Shown here: piece by piece, positions 31,241 to 40,384 of the stretch
Numbering within the stretch: the stretch's first letter is position 1
Layout of the letters: each line of letters opens with the position of its first letter
From: an uncultured Burkholderiales bacterium
Lineage (GTDB): Bacteria; Pseudomonadota; Gammaproteobacteria; Burkholderiales; Thiobacillaceae
Assembly: GCA_938038385.1 (NCBI GenBank)
Contig: CALHRD010000019.1
Location: 1-45,880 of the forward strand
DNA: 45,880 nucleotides
Direction: 5' to 3'
Made by a program: the position numbers and the translations under genes
Notes under the pieces: generated by a model
What the model was told of the DNA's origin: nothing
Databases searched by the model: none
Seen by the model: the letters and a program-made list of their open reading frames with translations, nothing else

Positions 31241-31327
31241 GCGGTCGGACTCTGGTGCGACGGGTTGGGAGTCGGGCTGAAGCCCGATCTACAAGGCAAC
31301 CGGCGGCATCGACTCGGATACAGGTTT
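31241..31327 (-). repeat. Dispersed palindromic repeat, copy C (shorter)
   Basis: The reverse complement matches copy A at 632-718 with few differences, including the core GTCGGGCTTCAGCCCGAT. It lacks the GGTTGGTCGTGATCAAC tail seen in copies A and B. A small GGCCC-TAC-GGGCC hairpin (31215-31227) lies just outside it. It ends 2 bases before the first possible start codon of pcm. Confidence 0.85.
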
Positions 31328-31353
31328 GAATGTTGCGCAGAAGCCATACGGCC

Positions 31354-32016
31354 ATGAACGAACGGGAAGCCATGTTGCAGGACATCCTCTGGGAGGTGGA
31401 GGTCACCCGCCGCTACCTCGGCAAGGATGCCCTCGATGCGCGGGTCATGCGGGTGATGGCCGAAGTGCCGCGGGAGCGCTTCGTGCCCGAGGACATGCGG
31501 GCTCTGGCCTTCCGCAACGGCCCGGTGCCCATCGGCCACGGCCAGACCATCTCGCAGCCCTATATCGTCGCCCTCATGACCGATCTGCTGGCGCCCGAGC
31601 CCGACGACGTCATCCTCGAGGTCGGCACCGGCTCCGGTTATCAGGCCGCGGTGCTCTCCCGCCTGGTACGCAAGGTCTACAGCCTGGAGATCATCGAGCC
31701 GCTCGCCAGCCAGGCCCGACGTCGATTGGCCGAACTGGGCTATGACAATGTCGAGGTCCGTCACGCGGATGGATACGCGGGACTGCCCGAACACGCCCCC
31801 TATGACGGCATCATCGTCACCGCTGCCGCCCCTTTCATCCCCCCTCCCCTGCTGGAACAACTCAAGCCGGGCGGACGCCTGGTGATCCCCGTGGGGCGGC
31901 CGGGCTGGTCACAGGAACTTAAACTGCTGGAGAAAGATGCCGACGGCCGGGTACGGGAAAAGGACGTGCTGGGGGTGGCCTTCGTGCCGCTGACAGGCAA
32001 GCTGGGGGAAGCCTGA
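31354..32016 (+). CDS. pcm: Protein-L-isoaspartate O-methyltransferase
   Basis: SAM-dependent repair enzyme that methylates isoaspartyl residues in damaged proteins. Signatures: RERFVPEDMR, PIGHGQTISQPYIVALM, the SAM motif VILEVGTGSGYQAAVLSRL, and FIPPPLLEQLKPGGRLVIPVG. The start is uncertain: ATG 31354 is used, while 31330 (just after repeat copy C) and 31372 are also in frame and none has a strong ribosome site. Length is 220 residues from 31354. Convergent with yajQ. Confidence 0.94.
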   Translation: MNEREAMLQDILWEVEVTRRYLGKDALDARVMRVMAEVPRERFVPEDMRALAFRNGPVPIGHGQTISQPYIVALMTDLLAPEPDDVILEVGTGSGYQAAVLSRLVRKVYSLEIIEPLASQARRRLAELGYDNVEVRHADGYAGLPEHAPYDGIIVTAAAPFIPPPLLEQLKPGGRLVIPVGRPGWSQELKLLEKDADGRVREKDVLGVAFVPLTGKLGEA

Positions 32017-32057
32017 AGACAGCGCGCCATGCTTCCCAGCCCGGCGCCCAGGTGCAA

Positions 32058-32546
32058 TCAGTCGCGGAAGTTGGTGAACTGCAACGGGACTTCGGTGACG
32101 GTCTTGCGCAGGAGGGCGATGACCTCCTGCAGGGTATCCCGCTTGGCGCCCGCGACCCGTACCACCTCACCCTGGATGCTGGCCGTGACCTTGAGCTTGC
32201 TGTCCTTGATGAGCTTGATGATCTTCTTCGCCACCTCGGTTTCGAGACCGTTTCTGACCTTGACCTCGCGCTTCACCTTGTTGCCCGAGACCTTCTCGCT
32301 CTTTCCGGCCACATCCAGGGCGCGCACGTCGATGTCACGCTTGGCCAGCTTGGCAATCAACACCTCCTTGACCTGGTCGAGCTTGAAGTCGTCGTCGGCA
32401 TATAGGGTCAATACATAGTCGGTTTGCTCGATGCGGGCGTCCGAGCCCTTGAAGTCGAAACGGTTGGCGATCTCCTTGTTGGCCTGATCGACGGCATTCT
32501 TCAGCGCCTGCTTGTCCACCTCGGAGACGATGTCGAACGAAGGCAT
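32058..32546 (-). CDS. YajQ family nucleotide/c-di-GMP-binding protein
   Basis: A 162-residue protein matching YajQ along its whole length: [20 protein letters not shown] at the start, [12 protein letters not shown] and VQGEVVR-like [18 protein letters not shown] near the end, finishing with LQFTNFRD. Xanthomonas and Pseudomonas homologues bind c-di-GMP and work with a LysR regulator; that role is family knowledge. GGAGGACGCC precedes the ATG. It follows ppnP by 19 bases. Confidence 0.95.
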   Translation of the reverse strand: MPSFDIVSEVDKQALKNAVDQANKEIANRFDFKGSDARIEQTDYVLTLYADDDFKLDQVKEVLIAKLAKRDIDVRALDVAGKSEKVSGNKVKREVKVRNGLETEVAKKIIKLIKDSKLKVTASIQGEVVRVAGAKRDTLQEVIALLRKTVTEVPLQFTNFRD

Positions 32547-32565
32547 GGCGTCCTCCCTCTGCGGC

Positions 32566-32877
32566 TCAACCGAAATGGCAGACGTAGTGATAGGGCTCCA
32601 GTGCCTCGATGTCGAAACTGGAATTGCCCGGCACGCTGAATGACTCGCCCGGTCCGCAGTGGGTCCACTGGTCCTGCCCCTCGAGCCTGACTCGGCAGCG
32701 GCCGGCGACACACTCCATGGTCTCCGGCACGCCGGTGTTGAAGGTCAGGGTGGCAGGCAGGATCACGCCTACCGATTTTTTCGTGCCGTCCGGGAACAGC
32801 ACGGTGTGCGAGACACACTTGCCATCGAAATAGACATTGGCCTGCTTGACGACGCTGACATTGTCGAATTGGGACAT
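32566..32877 (-). CDS. ppnP: Pyrimidine/purine nucleoside phosphorylase PpnP (DUF1255)
   Basis: A 103-residue single-cupin protein. The segments [44 protein letters not shown] and the ending YHYVCHFG match PpnP, which phosphorolyses several nucleosides in E. coli. The start at 32877 ([10 protein letters not shown]) is preferred; ATG 32889 is in frame. The longer frame upstream is not conserved. Confidence 0.92.
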   Translation of the reverse strand: MSQFDNVSVVKQANVYFDGKCVSHTVLFPDGTKKSVGVILPATLTFNTGVPETMECVAGRCRVRLEGQDQWTHCGPGESFSVPGNSSFDIEALEPYHYVCHFG

Positions 32878-32978
32878 GGGACGGGTCATGGAGTGGCTTG
32901 GGAGAGCGAAAATTGTAACGCGCCCGGGCCGCCTTCGGTGACGGCGGCTGGGCATCGGTATCAGCCCCACGTCGAGGC

Positions 32979-33203
32979 TCAGGTCAGCAGTACGCGCTGC
33001 AGGACCACCTTGCTCACGAATCCGACCATGCCAAGCGCCAACACGAAATAGAGCACGGCCGTGCCGTAACGGCCCGCCTTCGAACGCCAGGCCATGTGAC
33101 CGATAATGAACAGCATGAACAGGATCAGGGCACTCACGCCGACGCTGAGTCCCAGATCGGCCAGTTCGGCCTCGCTGTATCCGAACAGGGTGGCGGTCGT
33201 CAT
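32979..33203 (-). CDS. DUF2788 small membrane protein
   Basis: A 74-residue protein with two predicted transmembrane helices: [20 protein letters not shown] and [20 protein letters not shown]. It fits DUF2788 of proteobacteria; function unknown. Its ATG overlaps the argG stop by four bases (ATGA), so it is translated with argG. Confidence 0.85.
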   Translation of the reverse strand: MTTATLFGYSEAELADLGLSVGVSALILFMLFIIGHMAWRSKAGRYGTAVLYFVLALGMVGFVSKVVLQRVLLT

Positions 33204-34435
33204 GTCGGTCTCCTCTTCGTGTCACGGCGCGCACCGATACGCATGCGCAGGGCGTTGAGTTTGATGAAACCGCCGGCGTCACGCTGGTCGTATGCGCCGG
33301 CATCCTCCTCGAAGGTGGCGATGGCCGGGTCGAACAGAGAGTCACTGTTCGAGTCGCGGCCGACGACGCTGACGCTGCCCTTGTACAGCTTGAGCCGCAC
33401 CCAGCCGTTGACATGGCTCTGGGTGTGATCGATCAGCACCTGTAGCGCCCGACGCTCGGGGCTCCACCAGTAGCCGTTATAGATCAGACTGGCGTAGCGG
33501 GGCATGAGGTCGTCCTTGAGATGCGCCACCTCCCGGTCCAGGGTGATGGACTCGATGGCCCGATGTGCCTTGAGCAGGATGGTGCCGCCGGGCGTCTCGT
33601 AGCAGCCGCGCGACTTCATGCCGACGTAGCGGTTTTCCACCAGGTCCAGGCGGCCGATGCCGTGCCGGCCACCGAACTCATTGAGCCTCGCGAGCAGCGC
33701 CGCCGGGCTCATGGCCAGACCGTTCAGGGCCACCGGGTCGCCATTGCGGAACGTGATCTCCAGGTATTCGGGCCGGTCCGGCGCCCGCTCGGGTGACACC
33801 GTCCAGCGCCACATGTCCTCCTCGGCCTCAGCGGCAGGGTCCTCCAGATGTCGGCCCTCGTAGGAGATGTGCAGCAGGTTGGCATCCATCGAATAGGGGC
33901 TGCCGCCGGCCTTGTGCTTCATCTCCACCGGGATGCCATGCGTCTCGGCATAGTCGAGCAGCTTCTCGCGCGAGAGCAGGTCCCATTCGCGCCAGGGGGC
34001 GATGATCCTGATGTCCGGTTTGAGCGCATAGGCGCCCAGTTCGAAGCGCACCTGGTCATTGCCCTTGCCGGTGGCGCCGTGGGCGACGGCGTCCGCGCCG
34101 GTCTCGTTGGCGATCTCGATCAGCCGCTTGGCGATCAGCGGCCGGGCGATCGAGGTGCCCAGCAGGTACTCGCCCTCGTAGACGGTATTCGCGCGGAACA
34201 TGGGGAAGACGAAGTCGCGCACGAACTCTTCCTTGAGATCATCGATGTAGATGTGTTCCGGCCGGATACCGAACTGCATGGCCTTGGCCCGCGCCGGCTC
34301 GAGCTCCTCGCCCTGACCGATGTCGGCGGTGAAGGTGACCACCTCGCAGTGATAGTGGTCCTGCAGCCACTTGAGGATGACCGAAGTATCCAACCCGCCT
34401 GAATAGGCGAGTACGACCTTTTTCACGTCGGACAT
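33200..34435 (-). CDS. argG: Argininosuccinate synthase
   Basis: Joins citrulline and aspartate using ATP in arginine synthesis. The 411 residues show the PP-loop motif [42 protein letters not shown] and [20 protein letters not shown]. The start at MSDVKKVV is chosen; the upstream extension of the frame covers a neighbouring gap and is not conserved. It lies 19 bases after the DUF2283 gene and overlaps DUF2788. Confidence 0.97.
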   Translation of the reverse strand: MSDVKKVVLAYSGGLDTSVILKWLQDHYHCEVVTFTADIGQGEELEPARAKAMQFGIRPEHIYIDDLKEEFVRDFVFPMFRANTVYEGEYLLGTSIARPLIAKRLIEIANETGADAVAHGATGKGNDQVRFELGAYALKPDIRIIAPWREWDLLSREKLLDYAETHGIPVEMKHKAGGSPYSMDANLLHISYEGRHLEDPAAEAEEDMWRWTVSPERAPDRPEYLEITFRNGDPVALNGLAMSPAALLARLNEFGGRHGIGRLDLVENRYVGMKSRGCYETPGGTILLKAHRAIESITLDREVAHLKDDLMPRYASLIYNGYWWSPERRALQVLIDHTQSHVNGWVRLKLYKGSVSVVGRDSNSDSLFDPAIATFEEDAGAYDQRDAGGFIKLNALRMRIGARRDTKRRPT

Positions 34436-34454
34436 GGTGAGTTTTTCCTTGCTG

Positions 34455-34682
34455 TCAGTGAGCGCTGCCGTCAACGGTGACCACATCGCCGGGGAAGTTG
34501 CCGACGCGCAAGGCGCGCAGGTCGGTCATCTGGGAGGCATGCTCGATTTCGATGCCCACCACCCGACCATCCTCGGCGAGGTTGATCACCACCCCCGGCT
34601 GCGCCTCCCAGGCGTGGGAGGGATTTTCCGGCGCAAGTTCAAGGTAGAGGGAATCGGTGTCCTTGAAATAGGCGATGTTCAT
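34455..34682 (-). CDS. DUF2283 small protein
   Basis: A 75-residue protein matching DUF2283: [15 protein letters not shown] at the start, then [21 protein letters not shown]. The family has no confirmed function. No clear ribosome site precedes its ATG. It is placed 19 bases upstream of argG in the same direction, so it may be part of the argG transcript. A 126-base gap separates it from the Sel1 gene upstream. Confidence 0.85.
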   Translation of the reverse strand: MNIAYFKDTDSLYLELAPENPSHAWEAQPGVVINLAEDGRVVGIEIEHASQMTDLRALRVGNFPGDVVTVDGSAH

Positions 34683-34808
34683 TGCGGGCTGACGACGCTC
34701 GAGTCGTGTAAAAGTGAAATCCGGCTGTGCATGTTATCAGCTTGTGACCAGCCTTCTGCAGTCGAACAGCCGGTATGGATGGACCAGCGGGCGCCCGCCT
34801 GACACCTC

Positions 34809-35603
34809 TCAGGGCTGGGTCGGCACGCTCTCCTGCGCCGGCTGGGTGGTCTCTCCGTTGCCCGAGATCCCGGTCATCGCCTGCAGGCTCATCTCCTGGG
34901 CGCGCGTCATCTCCGCCGGCGACATGATCACGGCCATCCGCTCGCGCTCGAGCGCAGCCACCTCGTTGCCGTTGGACGCGGCGATGTTCAGCCAGGCATA
35001 GGCCATGTCTTTGCTGACCGGCACGCCCATGCCGTCCCGGTGCATGATGCCGAGCAGATACTGGGCCTCGTGATTGTTGAGCTTGGCCGCCTGCTCGAAA
35101 CGCTGCTGGGCGTACTTGTAGTTCTGGATCGTCCCCCGGCCATAGAGATAGGCCATGCCCAGCTGATAGATCGCGTCCGGATGTCCACGGTCGGCCGCAG
35201 CCTTGATCCAGTTGAAAGCCTTTTGATAATCCAGGCGGGCCCAATACTGCATGCCCAGCTTGAACTGCATGCCCGCATCGCCCTTCTGGGCCATGGCCAG
35301 ATCGAGCGGGCTGATCTCAGGGGCGGATTGCGCCACGGTCTGCGCCTGCTCGATGTCATCCGGCTCGGAGAACCAGCCTAGCGACACCCCTGCAATGATG
35401 GCGGCCAGCGCCGTGGCGGCGATGATGCCGTAGCCCCAGTAGGCCCTGACCTTGAAATGCCTTTTGCACTGCCGGCAGCGATAGGTCGTGCTGAACAGTC
35501 CGCCCGCGCGGCGGTTCGATTTGCGCACATCCGTGCTGCCGCAATGGGGGCACACCTTGCCATTGGCAACCGTCGCCCTACCTTGATATGCCGTCTTTTC
35601 CAT
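34809..35603 (-). CDS. Zinc-ribbon, membrane-anchored Sel1-repeat protein
   Basis: A 264-residue protein. An N-terminal zinc ribbon has two CxxC pairs (KVCPHCGS and YRCRQCKRHF); one transmembrane helix follows (about 54-76). About three Sel1/TPR-like repeats follow (about 105-215): AMQFKLGMQYW-type, DAIYQLGMAYLYGRG and EAQYLLGIMHRDGMG. Sel1 repeats mediate protein contacts. The ribbon should be cytoplasmic and the repeats periplasmic if the topology is N-in. Partner and role are unknown. Same strand as the arginine genes. Confidence 0.82.
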   Translation of the reverse strand: MEKTAYQGRATVANGKVCPHCGSTDVRKSNRRAGGLFSTTYRCRQCKRHFKVRAYWGYGIIAATALAAIIAGVSLGWFSEPDDIEQAQTVAQSAPEISPLDLAMAQKGDAGMQFKLGMQYWARLDYQKAFNWIKAAADRGHPDAIYQLGMAYLYGRGTIQNYKYAQQRFEQAAKLNNHEAQYLLGIMHRDGMGVPVSKDMAYAWLNIAASNGNEVAALERERMAVIMSPAEMTRAQEMSLQAMTGISGNGETTQPAQESVPTQP

Positions 35604-35739
35604 CCCTCAATCCCCAGCCAGTCTTGTCGGGATACCGGATTCGTGGGCACCGGTCTCACAGTGCCTGGCGGATCCCGACAATCCCCATCCGGCGGTCGCC
35701 ATGGCGGCCACCGATCCCCTGTCAAACAGACATCACGCC

Positions 35740-35797
35740 TCGATGCGACCCAGCAGCAGGTACTCCATCAACGCCTTCTGCGTGTGCAGGCGGTTTT
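35740..35797. repeat. Duplicated 3' end of argF
   Basis: 58 bases identical at 57 positions to 35887-35944, the last codons of argF, in the same orientation 147 bases further downstream of the gene. Read on the minus strand it encodes the same HTQKALMEYLLLGRI and then ends GluAla-stop, while the live gene ends AspAspArg-stop. The 89 bases between the copies contain a TGACATC/GATGTCA inverted repeat. It is a partial gene duplication or insertion scar. Confidence 0.9.
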
Positions 35798-35876
35798 GGC
35801 TCCGGCCGCCGCTTCGCGGCTTGACATCTGCTGCCGATGTCAGCCTGCGCCGAAACCGCCTGCACCTTGCCTGCGA

Positions 35877-36800
35877 TCACCGATCATCGATGCGACCCAG
35901 CAGCAGGTACTCCATCAGCGCCTTCTGCGTGTGCAGGCGGTTTTCCGCTTCGTCCCAGACGACGCTCTGGGGGCCGTCGATGACCTCGGCGGTCACCTCC
36001 TCACCCCGGTGCGCAGGTAGACAGTGCATGAACACCGCCTCCGGTTTGGCCATGCGCATCATCTCGGCGTCGACCTGCCAATCGGCGAAGGCCTTCACCC
36101 GCTCCGTGTTCTCCGCCTCGAAACCCATGCTGGTCCAGACGTCGGTGGTCACGAGATCCGCATCCCGGCAGGCATCCATGGGGTCGGCGAATTGCTCGTA
36201 GTGATCGGTCCCGTACAACCCGGCCCGTTCCGGCTCTACCTCATAACCCGGCGGCGTGGAAACGTGTACGTTGAAGCCGAACACCTCAGCCGCCTGCAGC
36301 CAGGTGTTGCAGACGTTGTTGGAGTCACCTATCCAGGCCACTGTCCTGCCTTGGATAGGGCCGCGCAGCTCGATGAAGGTGAAGATGTCGGCCAGGATCT
36401 GGCAGGGGTGATACTCGTTGGTCAGGCCGTTGATGACCGGTACACGCGAATGTCGGGCGAAGCGATCGATGATCTCCTGCTCGTAGGTGCGGATCATCAC
36501 GATGTCGACCATACGCGAGATCACCTCGGCGGCATCCTCGACGGGTTCGCCACGCCCGAGCTGGGTGTCGCGGGTGTTGAGATAGATGGCCGTGCCGCCA
36601 AGCTGGTGCATGCCCGCCTCGAAGCTGAGTCGGGTGCGGGTGGAATTCTTCTCGAAGATCATGGCCAGCGTCCGATCCACCAGCGGGTGGTAGGGCTGAT
36701 AGGCCTTGAACCTCGCCTTGATGATGCGGGTTCGATCGAACAGGTATTCGAACTCGTCCCGCCGCAGGTCCTTGAATTGCAAAAAATGCCGCACGGTCAT
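35877..36800 (-). CDS. argF: Ornithine carbamoyltransferase
   Basis: Makes citrulline from ornithine and carbamoyl phosphate. The 307 residues have the carbamoyl-phosphate motif EKNSTRTRLSFEAGM, the HPCQILAD segment, DVWTSMG and the ornithine-binding HCLPAHRGEEV. The start overlaps the argD stop by four bases. A 58-base copy of its 3' end lies just downstream with a different final sequence, so the present C-terminus may be secondary. Confidence 0.97.
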   Translation of the reverse strand: MTVRHFLQFKDLRRDEFEYLFDRTRIIKARFKAYQPYHPLVDRTLAMIFEKNSTRTRLSFEAGMHQLGGTAIYLNTRDTQLGRGEPVEDAAEVISRMVDIVMIRTYEQEIIDRFARHSRVPVINGLTNEYHPCQILADIFTFIELRGPIQGRTVAWIGDSNNVCNTWLQAAEVFGFNVHVSTPPGYEVEPERAGLYGTDHYEQFADPMDACRDADLVTTDVWTSMGFEAENTERVKAFADWQVDAEMMRMAKPEAVFMHCLPAHRGEEVTAEVIDGPQSVVWDEAENRLHTQKALMEYLLLGRIDDR

Positions 36801-37981
36801 GGGGCGCTCGAGCCTTGATGTTGCCGGATCAGCTCGGCCAGCTGCCGGGTCAACAGCGCCGCCTCGTCCTGTCCCAGAATGAGGGGCGGAAGCAGACGCA
36901 CGACGCTGTCTGCGGTCACGTTGATCAGCAACCGCTGGGCCAAGGCCTGCTTGACCAAGCCGCCACACGGCCGATCCAGTTCGATGCCGATCATCAGCCC
37001 CTGACCTCTGATGTCTTGGATACCGCTGACACCACGCAGACGCTCCGCCAAGTCTTGGCGGATGAAGGCCCCCATCTCCGCGGCGTTGGCGAGCAAATCG
37101 TCTTGTTCGATGACCTGCAGGGTGGTCAGGGCCGCCGTACAGGCCAGGGGATTGCCGCCGAAGGTGGAACCGTGCTTGCCGGGGGTATAGACCTGCGCCG
37201 CGATACCGCGCGCCAGACAGGCCCCGATGGGCACACCGGAACCCAGTCCCTTGGCTAGAGTCATCACGTCGGGCAGCACATCCGAGTGCTGGAAGGCAAA
37301 CCACTTGCCGGTTCGGCCGATGCCGCTCTGTACCTCGTCCAGCATCAAAAGCCAGCCCTTGCCGTCGCAGATTCGACGCAGTTTGGACAAGTAATCGGCC
37401 TGGGGCACGTTGACCCCCCCCTCGCCCTGGTAGGGTTCGACCAGGACGGCGACGATATTGTTGTGCTGCTCGGCCAGCCGGGCCACTGCCTCCGCATCAC
37501 CGAAGGGGACACGGACAAACCCGGTCACCAGGGGCTCGAAACCGGCCTGCACCTTTCGGCTGCCGGTCGCAGACAACGTGGCCAGGGTGCGGCCATGGAA
37601 ACTGCGCTCCATCACCACGATGGCGGGGTTTTCGATCCCCTGCTGGTGACCGTGGAGCCGCGCCAGCTTGATCGCGGCCTCGTTGGCCTCGGCACCGGAG
37701 TTGCAGAAGAAGGCGCGTTCCAGACCGGACAGGGTGCACAGGCGTTCGGCCAGCCGTTCCTGCTCAGGGATGCGGTAGAGGTTGGAGGTATGGATCAGGC
37801 GTCCGGCCTGCTCGCACAGGGCCTGGACCAATGCAGGGTGGGCATGGCCCAAACCATTCACCGCCACCCCAGCCAGCGCGTCCAGGTAACGCGCTCCGTT
37901 GGCATCGTAGAGCCAGACCCCTTCACCGCGGACGAAGGCAATCTCCTGGCGGGCGTAGGTCTGCATCAAGTAATCCGTCAT
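36797..37981 (-). CDS. argD: Acetylornithine aminotransferase
   Basis: PLP enzyme converting N-acetylglutamate semialdehyde to acetylornithine; the family often also serves lysine synthesis. The 394 residues show NLYRIPEQ, FCNSGAEANEAAIKLAR, LVEPYQGEGGV, MLDEVQSGIGRTGKWFAFQH and the PLP Lys in DVMTLAKGLGSGVPIG. First gene of argD-argF (ATGA overlap). A strong hairpin lies in its leader at 38011-38030. Confidence 0.97.
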   Translation of the reverse strand: MTDYLMQTYARQEIAFVRGEGVWLYDANGARYLDALAGVAVNGLGHAHPALVQALCEQAGRLIHTSNLYRIPEQERLAERLCTLSGLERAFFCNSGAEANEAAIKLARLHGHQQGIENPAIVVMERSFHGRTLATLSATGSRKVQAGFEPLVTGFVRVPFGDAEAVARLAEQHNNIVAVLVEPYQGEGGVNVPQADYLSKLRRICDGKGWLLMLDEVQSGIGRTGKWFAFQHSDVLPDVMTLAKGLGSGVPIGACLARGIAAQVYTPGKHGSTFGGNPLACTAALTTLQVIEQDDLLANAAEMGAFIRQDLAERLRGVSGIQDIRGQGLMIGIELDRPCGGLVKQALAQRLLINVTADSVVRLLPPLILGQDEAALLTRQLAELIRQHQGSSAP

Positions 37982-38634
37982 ATTCCACTGGCCCCATCGA
38001 AGAAATACACACGGCGGCTTGCGCCGCCGTCGGGGAAAGCGTGAACTATACCCTCAACCAGGCTGCAGAAAAACCCGTGCCGATTGCAACCATCCAGACG
38101 ATAAGACTGACGGTACCGACGAGAAGTCCACAAAATGTGTGGATAACTTTGTGTACAACTCATGCCCATGATCGCCAACCCCCCGTATCTAAACCACTAA
38201 GTCCAGGACGGCTATTTTTTGAGCGATTGGATATGCATATATATTTCAGTCACTTACAAAAATTTCTTGCATCCTCAGATGGATAGCCATGGGATTTGAT
38301 TAAGCGCTGATGACTGTGGATATAACTTCCGCTTGACAGGCCCGTAAGCCCTGAGAAATCGGCCCGCCCAAGGGTATCCCCTGATGGGGTCGGCGCTGCG
38401 TCGGAAAAGCTCGCCCGCGGTGACAAGGGAATAGTCGATCAGCGTCTCGTCGGCTGGTAGTCATGACCTATGACGCCTGCGCGCACGCCTGTTATACCAT
38501 ACGAGGCCTTACCCGATCGTTTGCCGGCCTTGATCGCCCGCAGTCCCGTTTAGTCCGTCGGGATCTCGCCGATCCGGGGTCAACGGTAAGAACCCAGTCA
38601 TTGCAACCAAGTTTCATTACCAAGGAGATGACGC
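37982..38634. other. Long AT-richer intergenic region with DnaA-box-like sites
   Basis: 653 bases without a credible gene. Contents: a perfect DnaA box TGTGGATAA at 38138-38146 and a one-mismatch TGTGGATAT at 38315-38323, a weaker TGTGTACAA just after the first, and an AT-rich stretch at about 38210-38275 around ATATGCATATATAT. A TTGACA at 38333-38338 lacks a clear -10. The right end is the soxA leader. Base composition differs visibly from the GC-rich surroundings. Confidence 0.6.
38011..38030 (-). promoter_or_regulatory. Hairpin in the argD leader
   Basis: ACGGCGGC-TTGC-GCCGCCGT (plus strand) forms an 8-bp perfect stem with a 4-base loop, 30-50 bases upstream of the argD start. There is no T tract on either strand, so it is a stable leader hairpin or protein site, not a terminator. 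Confidence 0.5.
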
Positions 38635-39477
38635 ATGATCAAGAAAGCCCTGTGTGCGCTACCCCTCGCGCTGGCCCTGGCGGGCACCACCAGCGCCAGC
38701 ACCGGCAAGGCGCCCGAGGACATCCTCGACGAGCTGGCGGCCAAAACCAAATCCCAATACCTGACCCAGAGCCCGCAGAACCGCATGATGATGCCGGACA
38801 ACCCGGCCTATGAGGTGATCGAGGAGGGCGAGAAGCTTTGGAAGCAGAAGCGCGGTCCCAAGAACGCGACGCTGGAGCAGTGCGATTTCGGTAAGGGCCC
38901 CGGTGTGCTGAAGGGCGCCTATGTGGAAATGCCGCGCTACTTCGCCGACACCGGCAGGGTCATGGATCTGGAGTCCCGCCTGGTGCATTGCATGAAGACC
39001 CTCCAAGGCTACGGCAACGACGATCCGCAGGTCAAACAGCGCCACGGCAACAACACGGACGTGATCAAACTGATGAGCTACATCGCCTACCAGTCGAGTG
39101 GCATGGCCTGGAACCCGTCCATGAGTCATCCCATGGAGAAAGCGATGCGTGATGCCGGCGAGGTCCTGTTCTACCGCCGCTCCGGCACCATGGACTTCAA
39201 CTGTGCCACCTGCCACAAACAGACCGGCGGCCGCATCCGCGCCTCCTACCTGCCCAACGTCATGATCCCGGAGGAATGGACCAAGGCGATCTCCTGGCCC
39301 GCCCACCGCACCAGCCAGGAGAACGTGCGCAGCAGTCAGCATCGGGTGCTCGAGTGCCTGTGGCAGATGCGCTATCCCAACATCAAACCCGACTCCGACG
39401 TGCAGATCGCCTTCATCTCCTTCTGGACGGATGCCGCCCGCGGCCAGCCCGCCATCCTGCCCGACCTGAAGCGCTGA
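38635..39477 (+). CDS. soxA: L-cysteine S-thiosulfotransferase subunit SoxA
   Basis: Catalytic subunit of the periplasmic SoxAX cytochrome, which attaches thiosulfate to the SoxY carrier. The 280 residues have a signal peptide (LPLALALAGTTSA, to about residue 21). There is one haem site, Cys190-x-x-Cys193-His194 (NCATCHK). The N-terminal half keeps Cys83 and Cys119, probably a disulfide in place of the second haem. Cys241 (RVLECLWQMR) is the expected persulfide haem ligand. The ATG follows AAGGAGATGACGC. soxX follows; soxYZ and soxB are not in the window. Confidence 0.96.
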   Translation: MIKKALCALPLALALAGTTSASTGKAPEDILDELAAKTKSQYLTQSPQNRMMMPDNPAYEVIEEGEKLWKQKRGPKNATLEQCDFGKGPGVLKGAYVEMPRYFADTGRVMDLESRLVHCMKTLQGYGNDDPQVKQRHGNNTDVIKLMSYIAYQSSGMAWNPSMSHPMEKAMRDAGEVLFYRRSGTMDFNCATCHKQTGGRIRASYLPNVMIPEEWTKAISWPAHRTSQENVRSSQHRVLECLWQMRYPNIKPDSDVQIAFISFWTDAARGQPAILPDLKR

Positions 39478-39511
39478 CCAGCCGATGACGAACCTCGAGG
39501 AGAACCGATAC

Positions 39512-40231
39512 ATGTTCAAGAAGACCCCTATCGCGGCCGTGGTTGCGGCCACCGCCTCCCTGATGCTGCTCGCCGCCGGCTGCACGGCCACCGGTGGCGA
39601 GAAGCCGCAAGCGACCGCCGCCCCGGCAGCCAAAGCCGACTACACCAAGATGTCGCCGGTCGAACTGGCCGAATACCTGGTGTTCCAATCCGGCAGCTAC
39701 GACCTCGCCCAGCCCACCCAGGAGGGCACCACCGGCAAAGACCGCCTGGTCCAGGACGAAATCCAGAAGATCTGCTCGGAGGTCGCCCGCTCGGGCAAGG
39801 AGATCGACGACAAGACCGCCGAGAAGGTGACCGCCATGGCCATGGCCACGATCAAGTACCCGGAAGGCGGCATCAAGTTGGGCGATTGGAAAAAAGGCCG
39901 TGAAATCGCCTGGTCCGGCTTCGGTTTCCGCACCGCACACAACGTCGACGACCACAGTCGCGGCCCCGCCGGTGGCAACTGCTACAACTGCCACCAGCTC
40001 GCCACCGACCGCACCGGCGGCAACCTGGGTCCCAGCCTCACCGGTTACGGCAAGATCCGTGGCGCGAGTCCCGAGATGCTGAAGTACACCTACGAGGTGA
40101 TCTACAACGCCCACGCCTACTTCGCCTGCACCAACATGCCCCGGATCGGCGTGAAGGGTGTGTTGACCCAGCAGCAGATCGCCGACGTCATGGCCTACCT
40201 GTTCGACCCAGCCTCGCCAGTCAACAAGTAA
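39512..40231 (+). CDS. soxX: SoxX, mono-haem partner of SoxA, with lipobox
   Basis: Electron-accepting cytochrome c subunit of SoxAX. The 239 residues contain Cys157-x-x-Cys160-His161 (GNCYNCHQ) and a distal Met209 in ACTNMPRIG. The N-terminus reads as a lipoprotein signal (LMLLAAGC, Cys24), and about 100 residues precede the cytochrome core, longer than the compact SoxX of Paracoccus. If acylated, SoxAX would be tethered to a membrane. GAGGAG lies 10-15 bases before the ATG. A terminator follows. Confidence 0.94.
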   Translation: MFKKTPIAAVVAATASLMLLAAGCTATGGEKPQATAAPAAKADYTKMSPVELAEYLVFQSGSYDLAQPTQEGTTGKDRLVQDEIQKICSEVARSGKEIDDKTAEKVTAMAMATIKYPEGGIKLGDWKKGREIAWSGFGFRTAHNVDDHSRGPAGGNCYNCHQLATDRTGGNLGPSLTGYGKIRGASPEMLKYTYEVIYNAHAYFACTNMPRIGVKGVLTQQQIADVMAYLFDPASPVNK

Positions 40232-40250
40232 GCCTTCGCCGCGCAACCCG

Positions 40251-40290
40251 AACAGCCACCGGCAGCAGTGTCGCTGGCTGTTTTCTTTTC
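40251..40290 (+). terminator. Rho-independent terminator after soxX
   Basis: AACAGCCA (40251-40258) pairs with TGGCTGTT (40275-40282) across a 16-base loop and is followed by a T-rich run (TTTTCTTTTCC, sharing bases with the stem end). It lies 20 bases past the soxX stop and separates soxAX from the response regulator gene. Confidence 0.75.
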
Positions 40291-40384
40291 CGACCCATGC
40301 TGGGCCGGACTTTGTTGATGCTCTAAGTCCTGACGCCACTATAGCCGTTAATGCGGGCATCCAATGAGCTGAGGGCGAAAGGCT

